Below, piece by piece: positions 25,465 through 35,787 of a stretch of 64,000 nt of DNA (position 1 is the first letter of the stretch; each line of letters opens with the position of its first letter). This DNA is from Clostridium estertheticum (GTDB taxonomy: Bacteria > Bacillota > Clostridia > Clostridiales > Clostridiaceae), in assembly GCF_026650985.1 (NCBI RefSeq), contig NZ_CP086239.1:4676501-4740500 (forward strand). The letters are read 5' to 3'. The notes below the pieces were generated by a model. It saw only the letters and a list, made by a program, of their open reading frames with translations. It was not told the DNA's origin and did not search any database. The position numbers and the translations under genes were made by a program.

Positions 25465-27102
25465 ATGTTTAAGTCTATAAGAAAAAATTTAATTTTTAAT
25501 TTTGTAGCCATGGCTGCAATTATTTTAATAATTAATACTACTTTTTCAACTTATCAAATGGTAACAGGATTACAAAATCAAATGAAATATGATGGTAGTA
25601 ATCTAGCAAATATTATAAAGATAAGCATAGAAAATGCTGGAACTGATAATATCAGTAAAATACAATCTATAGTTGATGAAAATTATAAGCAATCAGAGGG
25701 AAATTTATTTTATATAGGGGTAATTTCACCTGATAGCATACTTTTAGCAGGGAGCGCAAAGGATTCCATTGGACAAAAAATAGATTTAAAAGAATTAGAT
25801 GAGACTTTGAAAGGAAAGACTGAAGCTTATATGTCTGAATTTAAAAATACGCCTGCATATAATGTAACAGTACCTATAAAACAAGGAGACAAGGTAGTGT
25901 TGAGTGTTTCAGTAGGTATTTCTGTGAATAATATGGAAAATGCAATAAGAGGTGCTATAGTAAAAGCTATTATTGTTAGTATTATTATTTTAATGCTGGT
26001 TACTGTTGCTGGAATAATAATAGGAAAAAGAATAGCTGAGCCTATAGAAAGCATAGAACGTACCGTTGAAGAAGTAGGGAAAGGAGATTTAACTTCAGAA
26101 TATACCGTTAAAGGGAAGGATGAAATTGGCAGGCTTGCTTATACAAGTAATGAAACCGCAAAAAGTCTTAGAGTACTTATAAAGAAAATTAAATCTATTT
26201 CTTTAAGTTTAAATAATATATCACAAGACATTTCAACTGGTGGTGAAGAAGTGGCCTTAGCCAGTGAAGAAATTGCAGCAGCCGTTACAAGCGTATCTGA
26301 ACAGGGTATAAATCAAACTGAGGCTTTATCAGATGCACTTAAAATTTTAGAAGATTTTTCATCAGACTTAAACAATGTAAGCGGTAAATTAGTTAAACTA
26401 GCTCAAGATGGAGAAGAAATAAAGAATGACTCAACTAAAGGGGCAGAAAATATAACTACTTTATCAAATACTATAGAAGATATGCAAAAATCCTTTCATA
26501 CTGTAAGAAATAAAGTCGAAAATTTAGATGAAACTATATCACAAATTAATTCTATTGTAGATGTTATAAATAGTGTAGCTAAACAAACAAATCTATTAGC
26601 ATTAAATGCATCTATAGAAGCAGCAAGAGCGGGAGAATCAGGAAGAGGTTTTTCAGTTGTAGCTGAAGAAATAAAAAAACTTGCTGAAGAAGTTTTGAAC
26701 TCTGCTAAAGATATAACGGGTTTAGTTAATAAGGTTATGAAAAAAACAAAGGATGTTTCAGAAACTACTGATTTTGCAGCTAATATAGTAGAGGAAAGTA
26801 AAGAAAATATAGCAGAATCAGTAAGTGTTTTCAAGGAGGTTATTAATAAAATAAATAACATTCCAGTAAAAATAAATGAAGTTAATGAAGTGCTTCAAAG
26901 AACTATGAAAGGCAAAGATAAAATTTTATCTACAGTAGAGAGGATAGCCTCAAATTCAGAGGAAATCTCATCACTTTCAGAAGAAGTTACAGCGTCCACA
27001 GAAGAACAAGCTGCTATAACTAATGGAATAGCTATTACAGCTAACAAATTACTTAATATGGCGAAGGATTTAGAAAAGAACACTTCAAGTTTTAAAGTGT
27101 AA
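25465..27102 (+). CDS. Methyl-accepting chemotaxis protein
   Basis: This 545-residue transmembrane receptor has one membrane segment at about residues 9-29, an extracellular domain of about 135 residues (single-Cache-like) and a second membrane segment at about 166-189. A HAMP domain and a long coiled-coil signalling domain follow. The hairpin tip reads QTNLLALNASIEAARAGE, the conserved contact for CheA and CheW. It senses an outside ligand and sets flagellar rotation. A GAGGAAG ribosome binding site favours the ATG at 25465 over the in-frame ATG at 25450. The ligand is unknown. Confidence 0.93.
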   Translation: MFKSIRKNLIFNFVAMAAIILIINTTFSTYQMVTGLQNQMKYDGSNLANIIKISIENAGTDNISKIQSIVDENYKQSEGNLFYIGVISPDSILLAGSAKDSIGQKIDLKELDETLKGKTEAYMSEFKNTPAYNVTVPIKQGDKVVLSVSVGISVNNMENAIRGAIVKAIIVSIIILMLVTVAGIIIGKRIAEPIESIERTVEEVGKGDLTSEYTVKGKDEIGRLAYTSNETAKSLRVLIKKIKSISLSLNNISQDISTGGEEVALASEEIAAAVTSVSEQGINQTEALSDALKILEDFSSDLNNVSGKLVKLAQDGEEIKNDSTKGAENITTLSNTIEDMQKSFHTVRNKVENLDETISQINSIVDVINSVAKQTNLLALNASIEAARAGESGRGFSVVAEEIKKLAEEVLNSAKDITGLVNKVMKKTKDVSETTDFAANIVEESKENIAESVSVFKEVINKINNIPVKINEVNEVLQRTMKGKDKILSTVERIASNSEEISSLSEEVTASTEEQAAITNGIAITANKLLNMAKDLEKNTSSFKV

Positions 27103-27131
27103 TGTTAATATAAAAATAAGGAGGCTAAAAT

Positions 27132-29111
27132 ATGTTTAAACATTTACTTGAACCAGGTAAGATTGGTAATATGACACTTCGTAATCATGTCATTATGGGG
27201 CCAACAGAAACTCATTTTGCTACTTCTGATGGTCAGGTTACTCAGCGCGAAATTGATTATTATGTCAGAAGGGCAAAAGGCGGAGTAGGTCTTATCGTTA
27301 CGCATCAGATAGCGGGAAATACAAAGCTTGACCCTATTGATCCATATCCAAGATCATTACGTCTTGACGACAATGCCTACATTCCAATGCTTTGCGAGTT
27401 GACAGAAGCTGTACATCTAGAAGGAGCCAAGATTGCTCCATTAGTTTCACCAGGCGGTGGTGCACAGGCTCTTGGGACACCGTATGATAGTGGTTCAGAG
27501 AGTGTCTATGATATTCCTAATGTAGGGCCAAGTGAGATTCAGTGTCCTGTAGCACAGAAAAAAGTAAGAAAACTGACTGTAGATGAAATTAAGAAGTCTG
27601 TCGAGGTCTTTGGTTTATGTGCAAGACGCGCCAAGATTGCCGGCTTCGATGCATTCTATATTCATGCACATTGCGGTTATTTGATAGCTGAATTCCTTTC
27701 ACCATATTTCAACAACAGGGATGATGAATATGGCGGAAGCTTGGAGAACAGAGCTCGTTTTCTTCTTGAACTGGTTGCTTCATGTAAGAAGAATGCTGGA
27801 GATGATTTTCCGATTGTTGTAAGAATGGCAATTGATGAATATATCGGTGAAGCCGGCAGAGGTGTGGAAGAGACTGTCAAACTTGCAAAGATGCTTGAGA
27901 AGGCAGGAGTAGCGGCTATCGATTGCGGAGCAGGTTTGTTCATGACCATGCCACTTATTTGTCCGACCATATATCATGAAAAAGGTTGTTTAGTACATTT
28001 GGCAGAAGCCATTAAGAATGCAGTGAGTATTCCTGTAATCGCTCAAGGTAGACTGCAGGATCCTGAACTTGCTGAGCAGGTGCTTGCAGATGGAAAGGCA
28101 GATTTTGTTTCCTTGTCCCGTGCATGGATTGCTGAACCGGATTGGGTAAATAAGATCAAAGCTGGCGATCAGGAAGGTATTAGAAGATGCGTTTCATGTA
28201 ACCATTGTATCGGAAACCGTATCTTCAATAACCTGACGATTCGCTGCGCATTGAATCCGACAGTAGGTCGAGAATCAAAATATGGCGATGGCATTCCAAT
28301 GGCAGCAAAGAAGAAACATGTTGTTGTTATTGGTGCAGGCCCTGCAGGACTGGAGGTTTCATACATGCTTGTAATGCGCGGCCATTCTGTTGATTTATAT
28401 GAAAAGTCAGGAGAATTATGCGGAGGCCAGATCAAGGCTGCTATGTGTCCTCCTGGAAAGAGCGTATTAGCGAATATTCAACGCTTCTACAATGCACAAT
28501 TCTCTAAAATAAAAAATTTAACCGTTCATTTTAATTATAAGATGACAGAAGAGAAGATTGCGTCTCTTCATGCAGATGCAGTCGTTCTTGCTACTGGAGG
28601 CCAACCGGTGATTCCGAAGATTCCGGGTCTTTCCCTAGGAGAGAATATAGTGACTGCTGACGATGTACTTATTGGAAAATCTGAAGCTACAGGCAGGGTG
28701 CTGGTCGCAGGTGGCGGGCAGATAGGTATAGAAACTGCCCATTACCTTAGAGAGAAAGGGATGGAAGTAGGCGTCGTAGAACTGCTTCCGGAACTGGCAA
28801 TGAATGAGGAACCTCTGACGCGACTTACGATCCTTCCTATTATCGCAAAGTCCGGAATCGAAGTTTACACCAGTCACAAAATTCAGAAAGTAGAAAATAA
28901 TAAGCTTACCGCTTTGGATATTAACAATAACGAGACTAAGAAATTATCTTTTGATACTTTAGTGCTCGCATTTGGAACAAAACCGGTACGCTATCTGGAG
29001 GATAGTCTGAAATCAAAATTCCAGGAATACTATATGGTAGGTGATGCCGTTTCAACGGCCAACATTCAGAAAGCAATAGAATCAGGATTCTTTACGGCCC
29101 TGAAAATATGA
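27132..29111 (+). CDS. [4Fe-4S] flavin enoate reductase (2-enoate / 2,4-dienoyl-CoA reductase type)
   Basis: This 659-residue protein has an N-terminal old-yellow-enzyme TIM barrel (IGNMTLRNHVIMGP near residue 11, IHAHCGYLIAEFLSP near 178). A Cys cluster CVSCNHC plus a later Cys (RCALNP) follows for a [4Fe-4S] centre at about residue 357. C-terminal FAD/NAD domains contain VVVIGAGPAGLE near residue 397 and VLVAGGGQIGIE near 525. The family reduces activated C=C bonds in unsaturated acids, CoA esters or bile-acid intermediates. The base composition is clearly more GC-rich than flanking genes, and it is followed by a TetR gene of like composition, so recent transfer is likely. Substrate unknown. 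Confidence 0.9.
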   Translation: MFKHLLEPGKIGNMTLRNHVIMGPTETHFATSDGQVTQREIDYYVRRAKGGVGLIVTHQIAGNTKLDPIDPYPRSLRLDDNAYIPMLCELTEAVHLEGAKIAPLVSPGGGAQALGTPYDSGSESVYDIPNVGPSEIQCPVAQKKVRKLTVDEIKKSVEVFGLCARRAKIAGFDAFYIHAHCGYLIAEFLSPYFNNRDDEYGGSLENRARFLLELVASCKKNAGDDFPIVVRMAIDEYIGEAGRGVEETVKLAKMLEKAGVAAIDCGAGLFMTMPLICPTIYHEKGCLVHLAEAIKNAVSIPVIAQGRLQDPELAEQVLADGKADFVSLSRAWIAEPDWVNKIKAGDQEGIRRCVSCNHCIGNRIFNNLTIRCALNPTVGRESKYGDGIPMAAKKKHVVVIGAGPAGLEVSYMLVMRGHSVDLYEKSGELCGGQIKAAMCPPGKSVLANIQRFYNAQFSKIKNLTVHFNYKMTEEKIASLHADAVVLATGGQPVIPKIPGLSLGENIVTADDVLIGKSEATGRVLVAGGGQIGIETAHYLREKGMEVGVVELLPELAMNEEPLTRLTILPIIAKSGIEVYTSHKIQKVENNKLTALDINNNETKKLSFDTLVLAFGTKPVRYLEDSLKSKFQEYYMVGDAVSTANIQKAIESGFFTALKI

Positions 29112-29234
29112 CACTTAAAAATAAACAACAATATTTATTATGAGGTCATGTCGCTATACTTTGATATATACGGTTGAAGAAATCAGGAAATGACTGTATA
29201 ATATAAAATGATAAAATACTTATGGAGATGGAAT

Positions 29235-29831
29235 ATGGCTAATGAGAGAACCCTGAAGCAGAAATTGAATAAATCAAAAATATTGGATGCTACCATTCAA
29301 CTTTTAAAGGAAAAAGGTGTTGAAAAGGTTACTGTACGGAATGTATGTGCGAAAGCGGGCATTGCAGTCGGGACTTTCTATTATTATTTTCAGAATAAGG
29401 ATGATCTTATGTTTTATTTCGTATCTAAAGGTTTTTACGATGCGGAAATTAGGTCACCTGAAAACAATATTACGGGCAGAATCATCGAACTTTATATGAT
29501 CTTGATCAATCATTATCAGGAACTTGGGCTCCCGTTTATGAAGAGCTTCTATTCTAATAATAACTTGGCGTTGTCTGCGTACATGACAGAAACTGATGGT
29601 AAGTTCCAGATGAATTCCATCCTGGCAAAAAGCGAAGATGAAATGGAGAAGGCTTACAAGCTGGGACTGATAGTGGAGGGAACAGACCTACATATGGTCT
29701 GTAAAGACTTGTGTACAATCATCAAAGGATCTGTCTTTGAATGGTGTCTTTGCAATGGCTCTATGGATATAGATCCCGTAGTTTCAAGAATCATAACCAG
29801 ATATCTTGATGGCTATTTAGTAAAAAAATGA
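29235..29831 (+). CDS. TetR-family transcriptional regulator
   Basis: This 198-residue protein has a typical TetR N-terminal helix-turn-helix, VRNVCAKAGIAVGTFYYYFQNKDDL, around residues 36-60. The helical ligand-binding domain contains several Cys near its end. The frame opens at 29208, but TGGAGATGG before the ATG at 29235 fits a ribosome binding site. It lies about 120 bases after the enoate reductase gene on the same strand and shares its higher GC, so the pair probably moved together. By family habit it may repress that gene in response to its substrate. Confidence 0.88.
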   Translation: MANERTLKQKLNKSKILDATIQLLKEKGVEKVTVRNVCAKAGIAVGTFYYYFQNKDDLMFYFVSKGFYDAEIRSPENNITGRIIELYMILINHYQELGLPFMKSFYSNNNLALSAYMTETDGKFQMNSILAKSEDEMEKAYKLGLIVEGTDLHMVCKDLCTIIKGSVFEWCLCNGSMDIDPVVSRIITRYLDGYLVKK

Positions 29832-29927
29832 TTTAGTAATCATCTTGGGACATGCCTTTCTTCTTTTCTAAGAGATCTAGCTTAGAAATATTTCAAGACA
29901 ATGTAATATAGTATGGAGGTTCTCCGT

Positions 29928-30137
29928 CAGTGACATGAAATAAGAAGAGCAGAAATGATTGAAAGTTGATTTAGAAATTCTTGTTTTGCAAATATAAAAT
30001 TCTCGTAAGACTTCCTGAAAGGAAGGCTAGTGAACCGGCTACAAGTCGAATGTGAACGGCTAGAGAATTTTATATTGGCAAAACATTAGAATTTCTTAAT
30101 CAACTTTCACGTTTCAAACTCTTATTTCAGGTCATGC
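29928..30137. repeat. Long imperfect palindrome (element B)
   Basis: A left arm from 29933 (GACATGAAATAAGA, then GAAAGTTGATTTAGAAATTC, then TTTTGCAAATATAAAATTCTC) pairs with a right arm ending near 30136 (GAGAATTTTATATTGGCAAAA, GAATTTCTTAATCAACTTTC, TCTTATTTCAGGTCATGC). The centre of about 55 bases is GC-richer. It directly follows the enoate reductase-TetR pair. It could be an RNA structure, a terminator or the footprint of a mobile element. Confidence 0.65.
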
Positions 30138-30165
30138 AGGAGAAGTTTCATATGGATGCACCCTA

Positions 30166-30891
30166 TTATTTGATATTAAGTAAACTATCAATTAATGTTT
30201 GTAGTTTTTTAGTTTTATCTTTATCCATTGCATCTACCCCTTTAAGTTTATAAGGTATAGATAACTCTTCGTATTTACTAACTCCTAAAACATGATATGA
30301 AAGAAGTTCTACTTTATCTAAATTAGGTACTTCTTCATTAATAATTTTAGCAAGTTTTGTTATATGTTCTTCTGAATCTGTAATACCAGGTACAACAACA
30401 TGTCTTACCCAAACTCTTGATTTTGATTTTCGAAGTGATTCTAAAAATATATTAACATCTGTAGTATCTTTTCCGGTCAAAGCGACATACCCTTTACCAG
30501 TTGTTTGTTTTATATCGAGTAGCACTAAATCAGTATATTTTAAAATTTCATCGTAATTACCATCACCAAAACCAGCTGTATCTAGAGCTGTGTGGATGCC
30601 GTTTTGTTTACATAATTTTAAACATTCAAGTAGAAATTCTGGTTGAAGCAGTGGATCGCCACCAGAGAAAGTAACCCCGCCACCAGATCTGTTAAAGTAT
30701 GGTTTGAAACGAACTATTTTTTTAACAATTTCATCAGGAGTCATTTCTGTACCACCACTCAACTGCCAAGTATCGGGATTATGGCAATAGGCACATCTTA
30801 ATTTACAACCTTGAAAGAAAACTACAACTCTTATTCCTGGACCATCAACTAGTCCCATAGTTTCGATAGAATGAATTTTACCTTTTACCAT
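30166..30891 (-). CDS. pflA: Pyruvate formate-lyase activating enzyme (radical SAM)
   Basis: This 241-residue radical SAM enzyme has the CX3CX2C motif (CKLRCAYC, Cys at about residues 30, 34 and 37) that holds the [4Fe-4S] cluster. It also has GGGVTFSGGDPLLQ near residue 71. It makes the glycyl radical on pyruvate formate-lyase using S-adenosylmethionine. The length matches PflA. It follows pflB on the same strand with a spacer of about 165 bases that contains a weak hairpin (31004-31030), so it may be expressed at a lower level than pflB. Confidence 0.95.
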   Translation of the reverse strand: MVKGKIHSIETMGLVDGPGIRVVVFFQGCKLRCAYCHNPDTWQLSGGTEMTPDEIVKKIVRFKPYFNRSGGGVTFSGGDPLLQPEFLLECLKLCKQNGIHTALDTAGFGDGNYDEILKYTDLVLLDIKQTTGKGYVALTGKDTTDVNIFLESLRKSKSRVWVRHVVVPGITDSEEHITKLAKIINEEVPNLDKVELLSYHVLGVSKYEELSIPYKLKGVDAMDKDKTKKLQTLIDSLLNIK

Positions 30892-31055
30892 ATATATTCC
30901 TCCTTAGCTTCGAATGAATAATTTTATATTCATTTCATATTAAAACAAAAACCGAAAGCCTTTTTGCTTTAATATAAAATGAAGTTAATTTTTTATATAA
31001 AGTGAGAAGTACTTATAATAAGTACCTCTCATATTATACAATATTTTAAAATTAA

Positions 31056-33284
31056 TTAGATTTTTTTATGGAAAGTTCTGCTTATAACTTCTAGTTGTTG
31101 TTCTTTAGATAATCTGTTGAAATGAACAGCGTATCCTGAAACTCTTATTGTTAATGTCGGATATTTGTCTGGGTTTTCCATAGCATCTATTAAAACTTCT
31201 CTATTTAATACATTTACATTTAAATGATGTGCAGCTTGTGCGAAATAACCATCTAAAAGGAAAACTAGATTATTTATTCTTGTAGATTCGTCTATTCCAA
31301 GTGCAGCTGGTACTATTGAAAATGTATTTGAAACTCCATCTTGGCAATAAGTTCTATAAGGAATCTTAGCAACTGAATTTAATGATGCAAGTGCTCCGTT
31401 TTCATCGTTGCCTTGTGTTGGGTTTGCTCCGGGAGCAAGTGGTACACCTTGTTTTCTTCCATCAGGAGTTGTACCTGTCTTTTTACCATAAACTACATTT
31501 GATGTAATAGTAAGTGCTGACAAGGTATGTTCTGCTCCCTTATATGCAGGATGTTTTTTTAGAGCGTTGCTGAATTCCTTGATAAGTTCAACAGCTAAAT
31601 CATCAACTCTATCATCATCATTACCGTATTTAGGGAAATCTCCTTCAGTTTTAAAATCAATTGTTATGCCATCAGCATTTCTTATTGGAGATACCTTAGC
31701 AAACTTTATAGCGCTTAATGAATCGGCTGCAATTGAAAGTCCTGCTACTCCAAATGCCATGAAGTATTTAAGATCGGTATCATGAAGAGCAAGTTGTCCA
31801 GCTTCATAAGCATATTTATCATGCATATAATGTATGGTATTCATTGTATCTACGTACATGTTAGCAACATATTCTAAAACTTTTGAATACATCTTTCTAA
31901 CTTTGTTGTAGTCAAGAACTACATCAGTAGTCTTTTCGATTCCAGGTACTACAAGTTTACCTTTTAATTCATCAACTCCACCATTAAGTGATAATAATAA
32001 TGATTTTGCAAGGTTAGCTCTTGCTCCAAAGAATTGCATCCTCTTTCCTATTTCCATAGCAGAAACGCAGCAAGCAATTCCGTAATCATCTCCATAAATA
32101 GGTCTCATTACATCATCATTTTCATACTGAAGTGCATCAGTTTCAATAGACATTTTAGCACAATACTTTTTGAAAGTTTCTGGTAATTTTTCTGACCAAA
32201 GTACTGTCATATTAGGTTCTGGTGCTGATCCTAGATTTGTTAATGTATGAAGGAATCTAAAAGAATTTTTTGTTACCATTGGAGTGCCGTTAAGTGCAAC
32301 ACCTCCAATAGATTCGGTTACCCAATTAGGATCTCCACCAAATAAATCATTATACTCAGGAGTTCTTAGATGTCTTGCCATTCTAAGTTTAATTACGAAT
32401 TGATCGATAATCTCTTGAGCCTCATCTTCTGTTATTAATCCAGATTTTAAGTCTCTTTCAAAGTAAATATCTAAGAAAGTAGTAGTTCTTCCTAGTGACA
32501 TTGCAGCACCATTATTTTCTTTTATTCCTGCAAGATATCCAAGGTAAACTGCTTGAACAGCATCGCAAGCCGTAGTAGATGGTGTGGATAAATCAACACC
32601 GTATTTTAGGGCCATGCTTTTAATTTGACCAAGTGCTCTTATTTGCATACTTACTTCTTCTCTATGTCTTATTAGATCATCTGATGCATGACCTGTAAGT
32701 TCCTTTAAATCTTTTTTCTTCTGTTCAACTAGAAAATCTAATCCATAAAGAGCAATTCTTCTATAATCTCCAATTACTCTTCCACGGCCATATGCATCTG
32801 GAAGTCCAGTTAATAACCCTACATTTCTCGCAACTTTAGTAGCATCAGTGTAGGCATCAAAAACTCCTTCATTATGAGTTTTTCTGTATTTTGGAAAAAA
32901 TTCTTTTATATCCTTGTTTAATTTGTAGCCATATTCCTCAAGTGATTGTTCTACCATTCTAAAGCCACCAAATGGATTTACTATTCTTTTTAATGGAGCA
33001 TCTGTTTGTAATCCAACAATTACTTCATTTTCTTTATCAATATATCCAGGTTTAAAGTTATCTATACCTGAAATTTCATTAGTTTCAACATCTATAATAC
33101 CTTTTTTGATTTCTTCTAATATAAGGGAATTAGCTTTGTCCCAAACTTTATTGGTCTTATCAGTTTTTCCTACTAAAAAACTATCATCACCTTCGTATAA
33201 GGTATAGTTTTTTTGAATAAAGTCTTTCACATCTATTTTATTTTTCCATGAATCTCCTTTGAAACCATTCCATTGTTTAGTCAT
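31056..33284 (-). CDS. pflB: Formate C-acetyltransferase (pyruvate formate-lyase)
   Basis: This 742-residue protein is a full-length pyruvate formate-lyase. The catalytic Cys pair is in [10 protein letters not shown] near residue 410. The glycyl radical site is in the C-terminal RVSGYAVHF, with the radical Gly about 25 residues from the end. It splits pyruvate with CoA into acetyl-CoA and formate in the cytoplasm, a main fermentative step and a source of one-carbon units in anaerobes. The ribosome binding site is AGGGAGG. A strong promoter lies about 120 bases upstream. Confidence 0.97.
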   Translation of the reverse strand: MTKQWNGFKGDSWKNKIDVKDFIQKNYTLYEGDDSFLVGKTDKTNKVWDKANSLILEEIKKGIIDVETNEISGIDNFKPGYIDKENEVIVGLQTDAPLKRIVNPFGGFRMVEQSLEEYGYKLNKDIKEFFPKYRKTHNEGVFDAYTDATKVARNVGLLTGLPDAYGRGRVIGDYRRIALYGLDFLVEQKKKDLKELTGHASDDLIRHREEVSMQIRALGQIKSMALKYGVDLSTPSTTACDAVQAVYLGYLAGIKENNGAAMSLGRTTTFLDIYFERDLKSGLITEDEAQEIIDQFVIKLRMARHLRTPEYNDLFGGDPNWVTESIGGVALNGTPMVTKNSFRFLHTLTNLGSAPEPNMTVLWSEKLPETFKKYCAKMSIETDALQYENDDVMRPIYGDDYGIACCVSAMEIGKRMQFFGARANLAKSLLLSLNGGVDELKGKLVVPGIEKTTDVVLDYNKVRKMYSKVLEYVANMYVDTMNTIHYMHDKYAYEAGQLALHDTDLKYFMAFGVAGLSIAADSLSAIKFAKVSPIRNADGITIDFKTEGDFPKYGNDDDRVDDLAVELIKEFSNALKKHPAYKGAEHTLSALTITSNVVYGKKTGTTPDGRKQGVPLAPGANPTQGNDENGALASLNSVAKIPYRTYCQDGVSNTFSIVPAALGIDESTRINNLVFLLDGYFAQAAHHLNVNVLNREVLIDAMENPDKYPTLTIRVSGYAVHFNRLSKEQQLEVISRTFHKKI

Positions 33285-33327
33285 TGTTTTTCCTCCCTAT
33301 AATATACTGTTTTTAAAATGTTGCTAT

Positions 33328-33436
33328 AAATGATCATTTTATTATGTAATTAAATGATCATGCAATTAACAACGAGTATTGTTTAATAATAAGTATTACA
33401 TAAATATATTATACAATACTTTGTTATGTTTGTTAA
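33328..33436 (-). promoter_or_regulatory. Promoter and palindromic leader of pflB
   Basis: On the minus strand TTAACA (33436-33431), a 17-base spacer and TATAAT (33413-33408) form a near-consensus promoter. Between the start site and pflB, the palindrome AAATGATCATTT occurs at 33328-33339 and again in part at 33352-33361, 24 bases apart. This could be a paired operator or an RNA hairpin. The rest of the gap to 33957 (over 500 bases, AT-rich) shows no further gene. Confidence 0.65.
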
Positions 33437-33957
33437 TACTTAGTCATAAAATAAATAATAAAGTTAACATTTAATATTTATTTGTATGAATGGATCTTGT
33501 TGATATACATATTGTAATATTAAAAGTGAAACAGTTCAAGTGATTTATAAATATTTTAATATTGAAAATATTCACACAATCTTATAAGTGTTGATATGTA
33601 AGGGATTTATAACTATAAATAATTAATAAAAAAAATAGTAACAGGAGAATTTTAAAGTGAAACAACTGCAAATTGAAATTTTATTCCAGAAAAGATATTA
33701 AATTATTTAAAAAATAATAAATTATATTAGTTTGAATGATAAAGTGATTTTGTGATTAGTTTATACTGGAATACACAATATGGATACATTGAAATGCAAA
33801 TCGGTTACCTATAAAAGGATAATGTATCATTAAAGAAAACAATATTATTTTCATTTATAATGAGGTATAATAAAAAGTGTATAGTTGTTGATTAAAAAGT
33901 ATGTACGCAGAATGTATGTGTGATAACAGCGTATCAATTATAATGGAGGTAAATCAT

Positions 33958-34764
33958 ATGAAGAAACCTAGTATATTTAGTAAGGATTATGATAGAAGAA
34001 TAAAAAAACGAAAAAAGGTAATATTATCACTAATTATTATACCTATAATAGGGTTAATCATATTTTTAAATATAGATTTTAAAGGTTTAATGAATAAAGG
34101 TGCAACTAGTACCTCATCAAAAGATGATAAAGTACAGAAAAAATCAGAAGAAGTCTCACAGCAGCAGACAAATGCGCAGAAGGATAAGATTACGCAAGCA
34201 GCAATTGCCGCAAAAACTGCAAAAGCAAGTGCAGACAAGTCATCTTTTATAGCTACGATGCCTGATGGTCAAAAGGTAACTGTTGAATATAATGGAGCAT
34301 CAGCAAATAAAACTATAAAAGGAATATTAAATGCTAAGGACTTATCATATGATATAAGTCCAAGTAAGAAATTAATTGTTATACAAAGTACAAAAAATCA
34401 AGATATAATATATGTTGACATAAATAAAATTAGCAAAGACATAACAAAGAAAATATATACATCTAGCGATAATCAAAATTATTCAAAAGAAGACCAACTT
34501 AAAAATAATCCAAATTATATATGGTCAATTACACCAAAGTTCATTGATGAGGATAATATTGCGTATGTTAGTGAGCTACCTTGGATGAATGAAAAGAAAG
34601 TACAATATATATGGAAGCTGAATTTAAAAGATAATGTACATATGCAGGTACAGCCAGCATCGGGCATGAAGGTTATTTTTGGAGATTCAACAGCTAAGGG
34701 GCTAGAGGCAAACATAGATGGAGATGTAGTTTATGTAACTGCATCAGGTGAAGTAACAAAATAG
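33958..34764 (+). CDS. Membrane-anchored protein of unknown function
   Basis: This 268-residue protein has a short, very basic N-terminus (RRIKKRKK), one membrane segment at about residues 20-38 and a polar linker rich in Lys/Ser/Gln/Ala (about 46-95). An extracellular domain follows with beta-rich pattern and repeated YV/I segments. I do not recognise a family. An AATGGAGGTAAAT ribosome binding site points to the ATG at 33958, although the frame is open from 33901. It lies 16 bases ahead of a TIM-barrel gene on the same strand and may share its transcript. Confidence 0.65.
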   Translation: MKKPSIFSKDYDRRIKKRKKVILSLIIIPIIGLIIFLNIDFKGLMNKGATSTSSKDDKVQKKSEEVSQQQTNAQKDKITQAAIAAKTAKASADKSSFIATMPDGQKVTVEYNGASANKTIKGILNAKDLSYDISPSKKLIVIQSTKNQDIIYVDINKISKDITKKIYTSSDNQNYSKEDQLKNNPNYIWSITPKFIDEDNIAYVSELPWMNEKKVQYIWKLNLKDNVHMQVQPASGMKVIFGDSTAKGLEANIDGDVVYVTASGEVTK

Positions 34765-34780
34765 CGAAAAGAGGCTAAAC

Positions 34781-35593
34781 ATGGATATAGGATTATCTTC
34801 AGCATGTTTTTATCCTAAATTGAATACAGAGCATAGTATACAAACGATGAAAGAGTTAGGATTTAATTTTGGCGAAATATTTTTAAATACGCAAAGTGAG
34901 TATAAAGAGGAATTTATAAGAGTACTACTGGAAAAAAAAGAACTATATGAATTCAATGTAAACTCAGTTCATGCATTTTCAGCTTCTTTTGAACCATATC
35001 TTTTTGATAAATATGACAGAAGACGTAAAGATGTGTTAAAACAATTCAAAGAAGTTGTTAGGGCAGCAAAGATTTTAGGCGCAAGTTGTTATACATTTCA
35101 TGGTATGAGGTATGCTGATTTCGATGAACTTGATACTAAATTTATTGTAGATATATATAATGAACTTTCGTATATAACGCTCGATGCAGGAATTAAATTG
35201 GCACAGGAAAATGTCTCATGGTGCATGTCGGCGAATTTAGAATTCTTAACTCTTTTGTCGCAGAAATGCAAATATCCAATATATTACACTTTGGATTTGA
35301 AACAAGCATGCAAAGCTAATATTCCTATAGAAAAGTATATTAAAGTTATGGGAAGTAACATTGTGAATCTTCATATTAATGATAGAGATGATAATTCACC
35401 TTGTCTTTTACCTGGGAAAGGGAATTTAGACTATGATGACATTGCAAGAAATCTTAAAAATGTTAACTATAGTGGAAAAGGAATTATAGAAGTGTATAGT
35501 AACAATTTTTCAAGTTACGAGGAACTTACAAAGGTGAAGGATTTAGTTTCGGGAAAGTTTAACAATGTTGCAACTTTACAAGAGACAATTTGA
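34781..35593 (+). CDS. Sugar-phosphate isomerase/epimerase-like TIM-barrel protein
   Basis: This 270-residue protein matches the xylose isomerase-like/AP endonuclease family 2 barrel. It has an N-terminal GLSSACFYP strand, TFHGMRY near residue 108, QENVSWC near residue 143, and the metal-ligand segments LDLKQACKA and NLHINDRDD followed by LLPGKGNLDYDDI. These Glu, Asp and His positions bind divalent metal in the fold. Members act on sugars, inositols or damaged DNA, so the reaction cannot be named. The ribosome binding site is AAAGAGGC. Confidence 0.8.
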   Translation: MDIGLSSACFYPKLNTEHSIQTMKELGFNFGEIFLNTQSEYKEEFIRVLLEKKELYEFNVNSVHAFSASFEPYLFDKYDRRRKDVLKQFKEVVRAAKILGASCYTFHGMRYADFDELDTKFIVDIYNELSYITLDAGIKLAQENVSWCMSANLEFLTLLSQKCKYPIYYTLDLKQACKANIPIEKYIKVMGSNIVNLHINDRDDNSPCLLPGKGNLDYDDIARNLKNVNYSGKGIIEVYSNNFSSYEELTKVKDLVSGKFNNVATLQETI

Positions 35594-35643
35594 TAATAAG
35601 TGTTTTATATCATATTTAAAGCAATTATTTAAATAAAATTATC

Positions 35644-35742
35644 TTGTAAATTATTTAAAATTTGGGTATAATCATAATATTAGACTATTTGAGCAAATAT
35701 GCTTAATAGTATTTGTAAATACGTTAAAAGTTATGTTATAAT
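35644..35742 (+). promoter_or_regulatory. Tandem promoters of tig
   Basis: TTGTAA (35644-35649) with a 17-base spacer to TATAAT (35667-35672), and a second TTGTAA (35713-35718) with an 18-base spacer to TATAAT (35737-35742), lie ahead of trigger factor. Two housekeeping-type promoters fit the high expression expected of this chaperone. Confidence 0.65.
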
Positions 35743-35787
35743 ATATAAAGAAATAAGCATTTGTGAGTGATTAGGAGGAGTAATATA

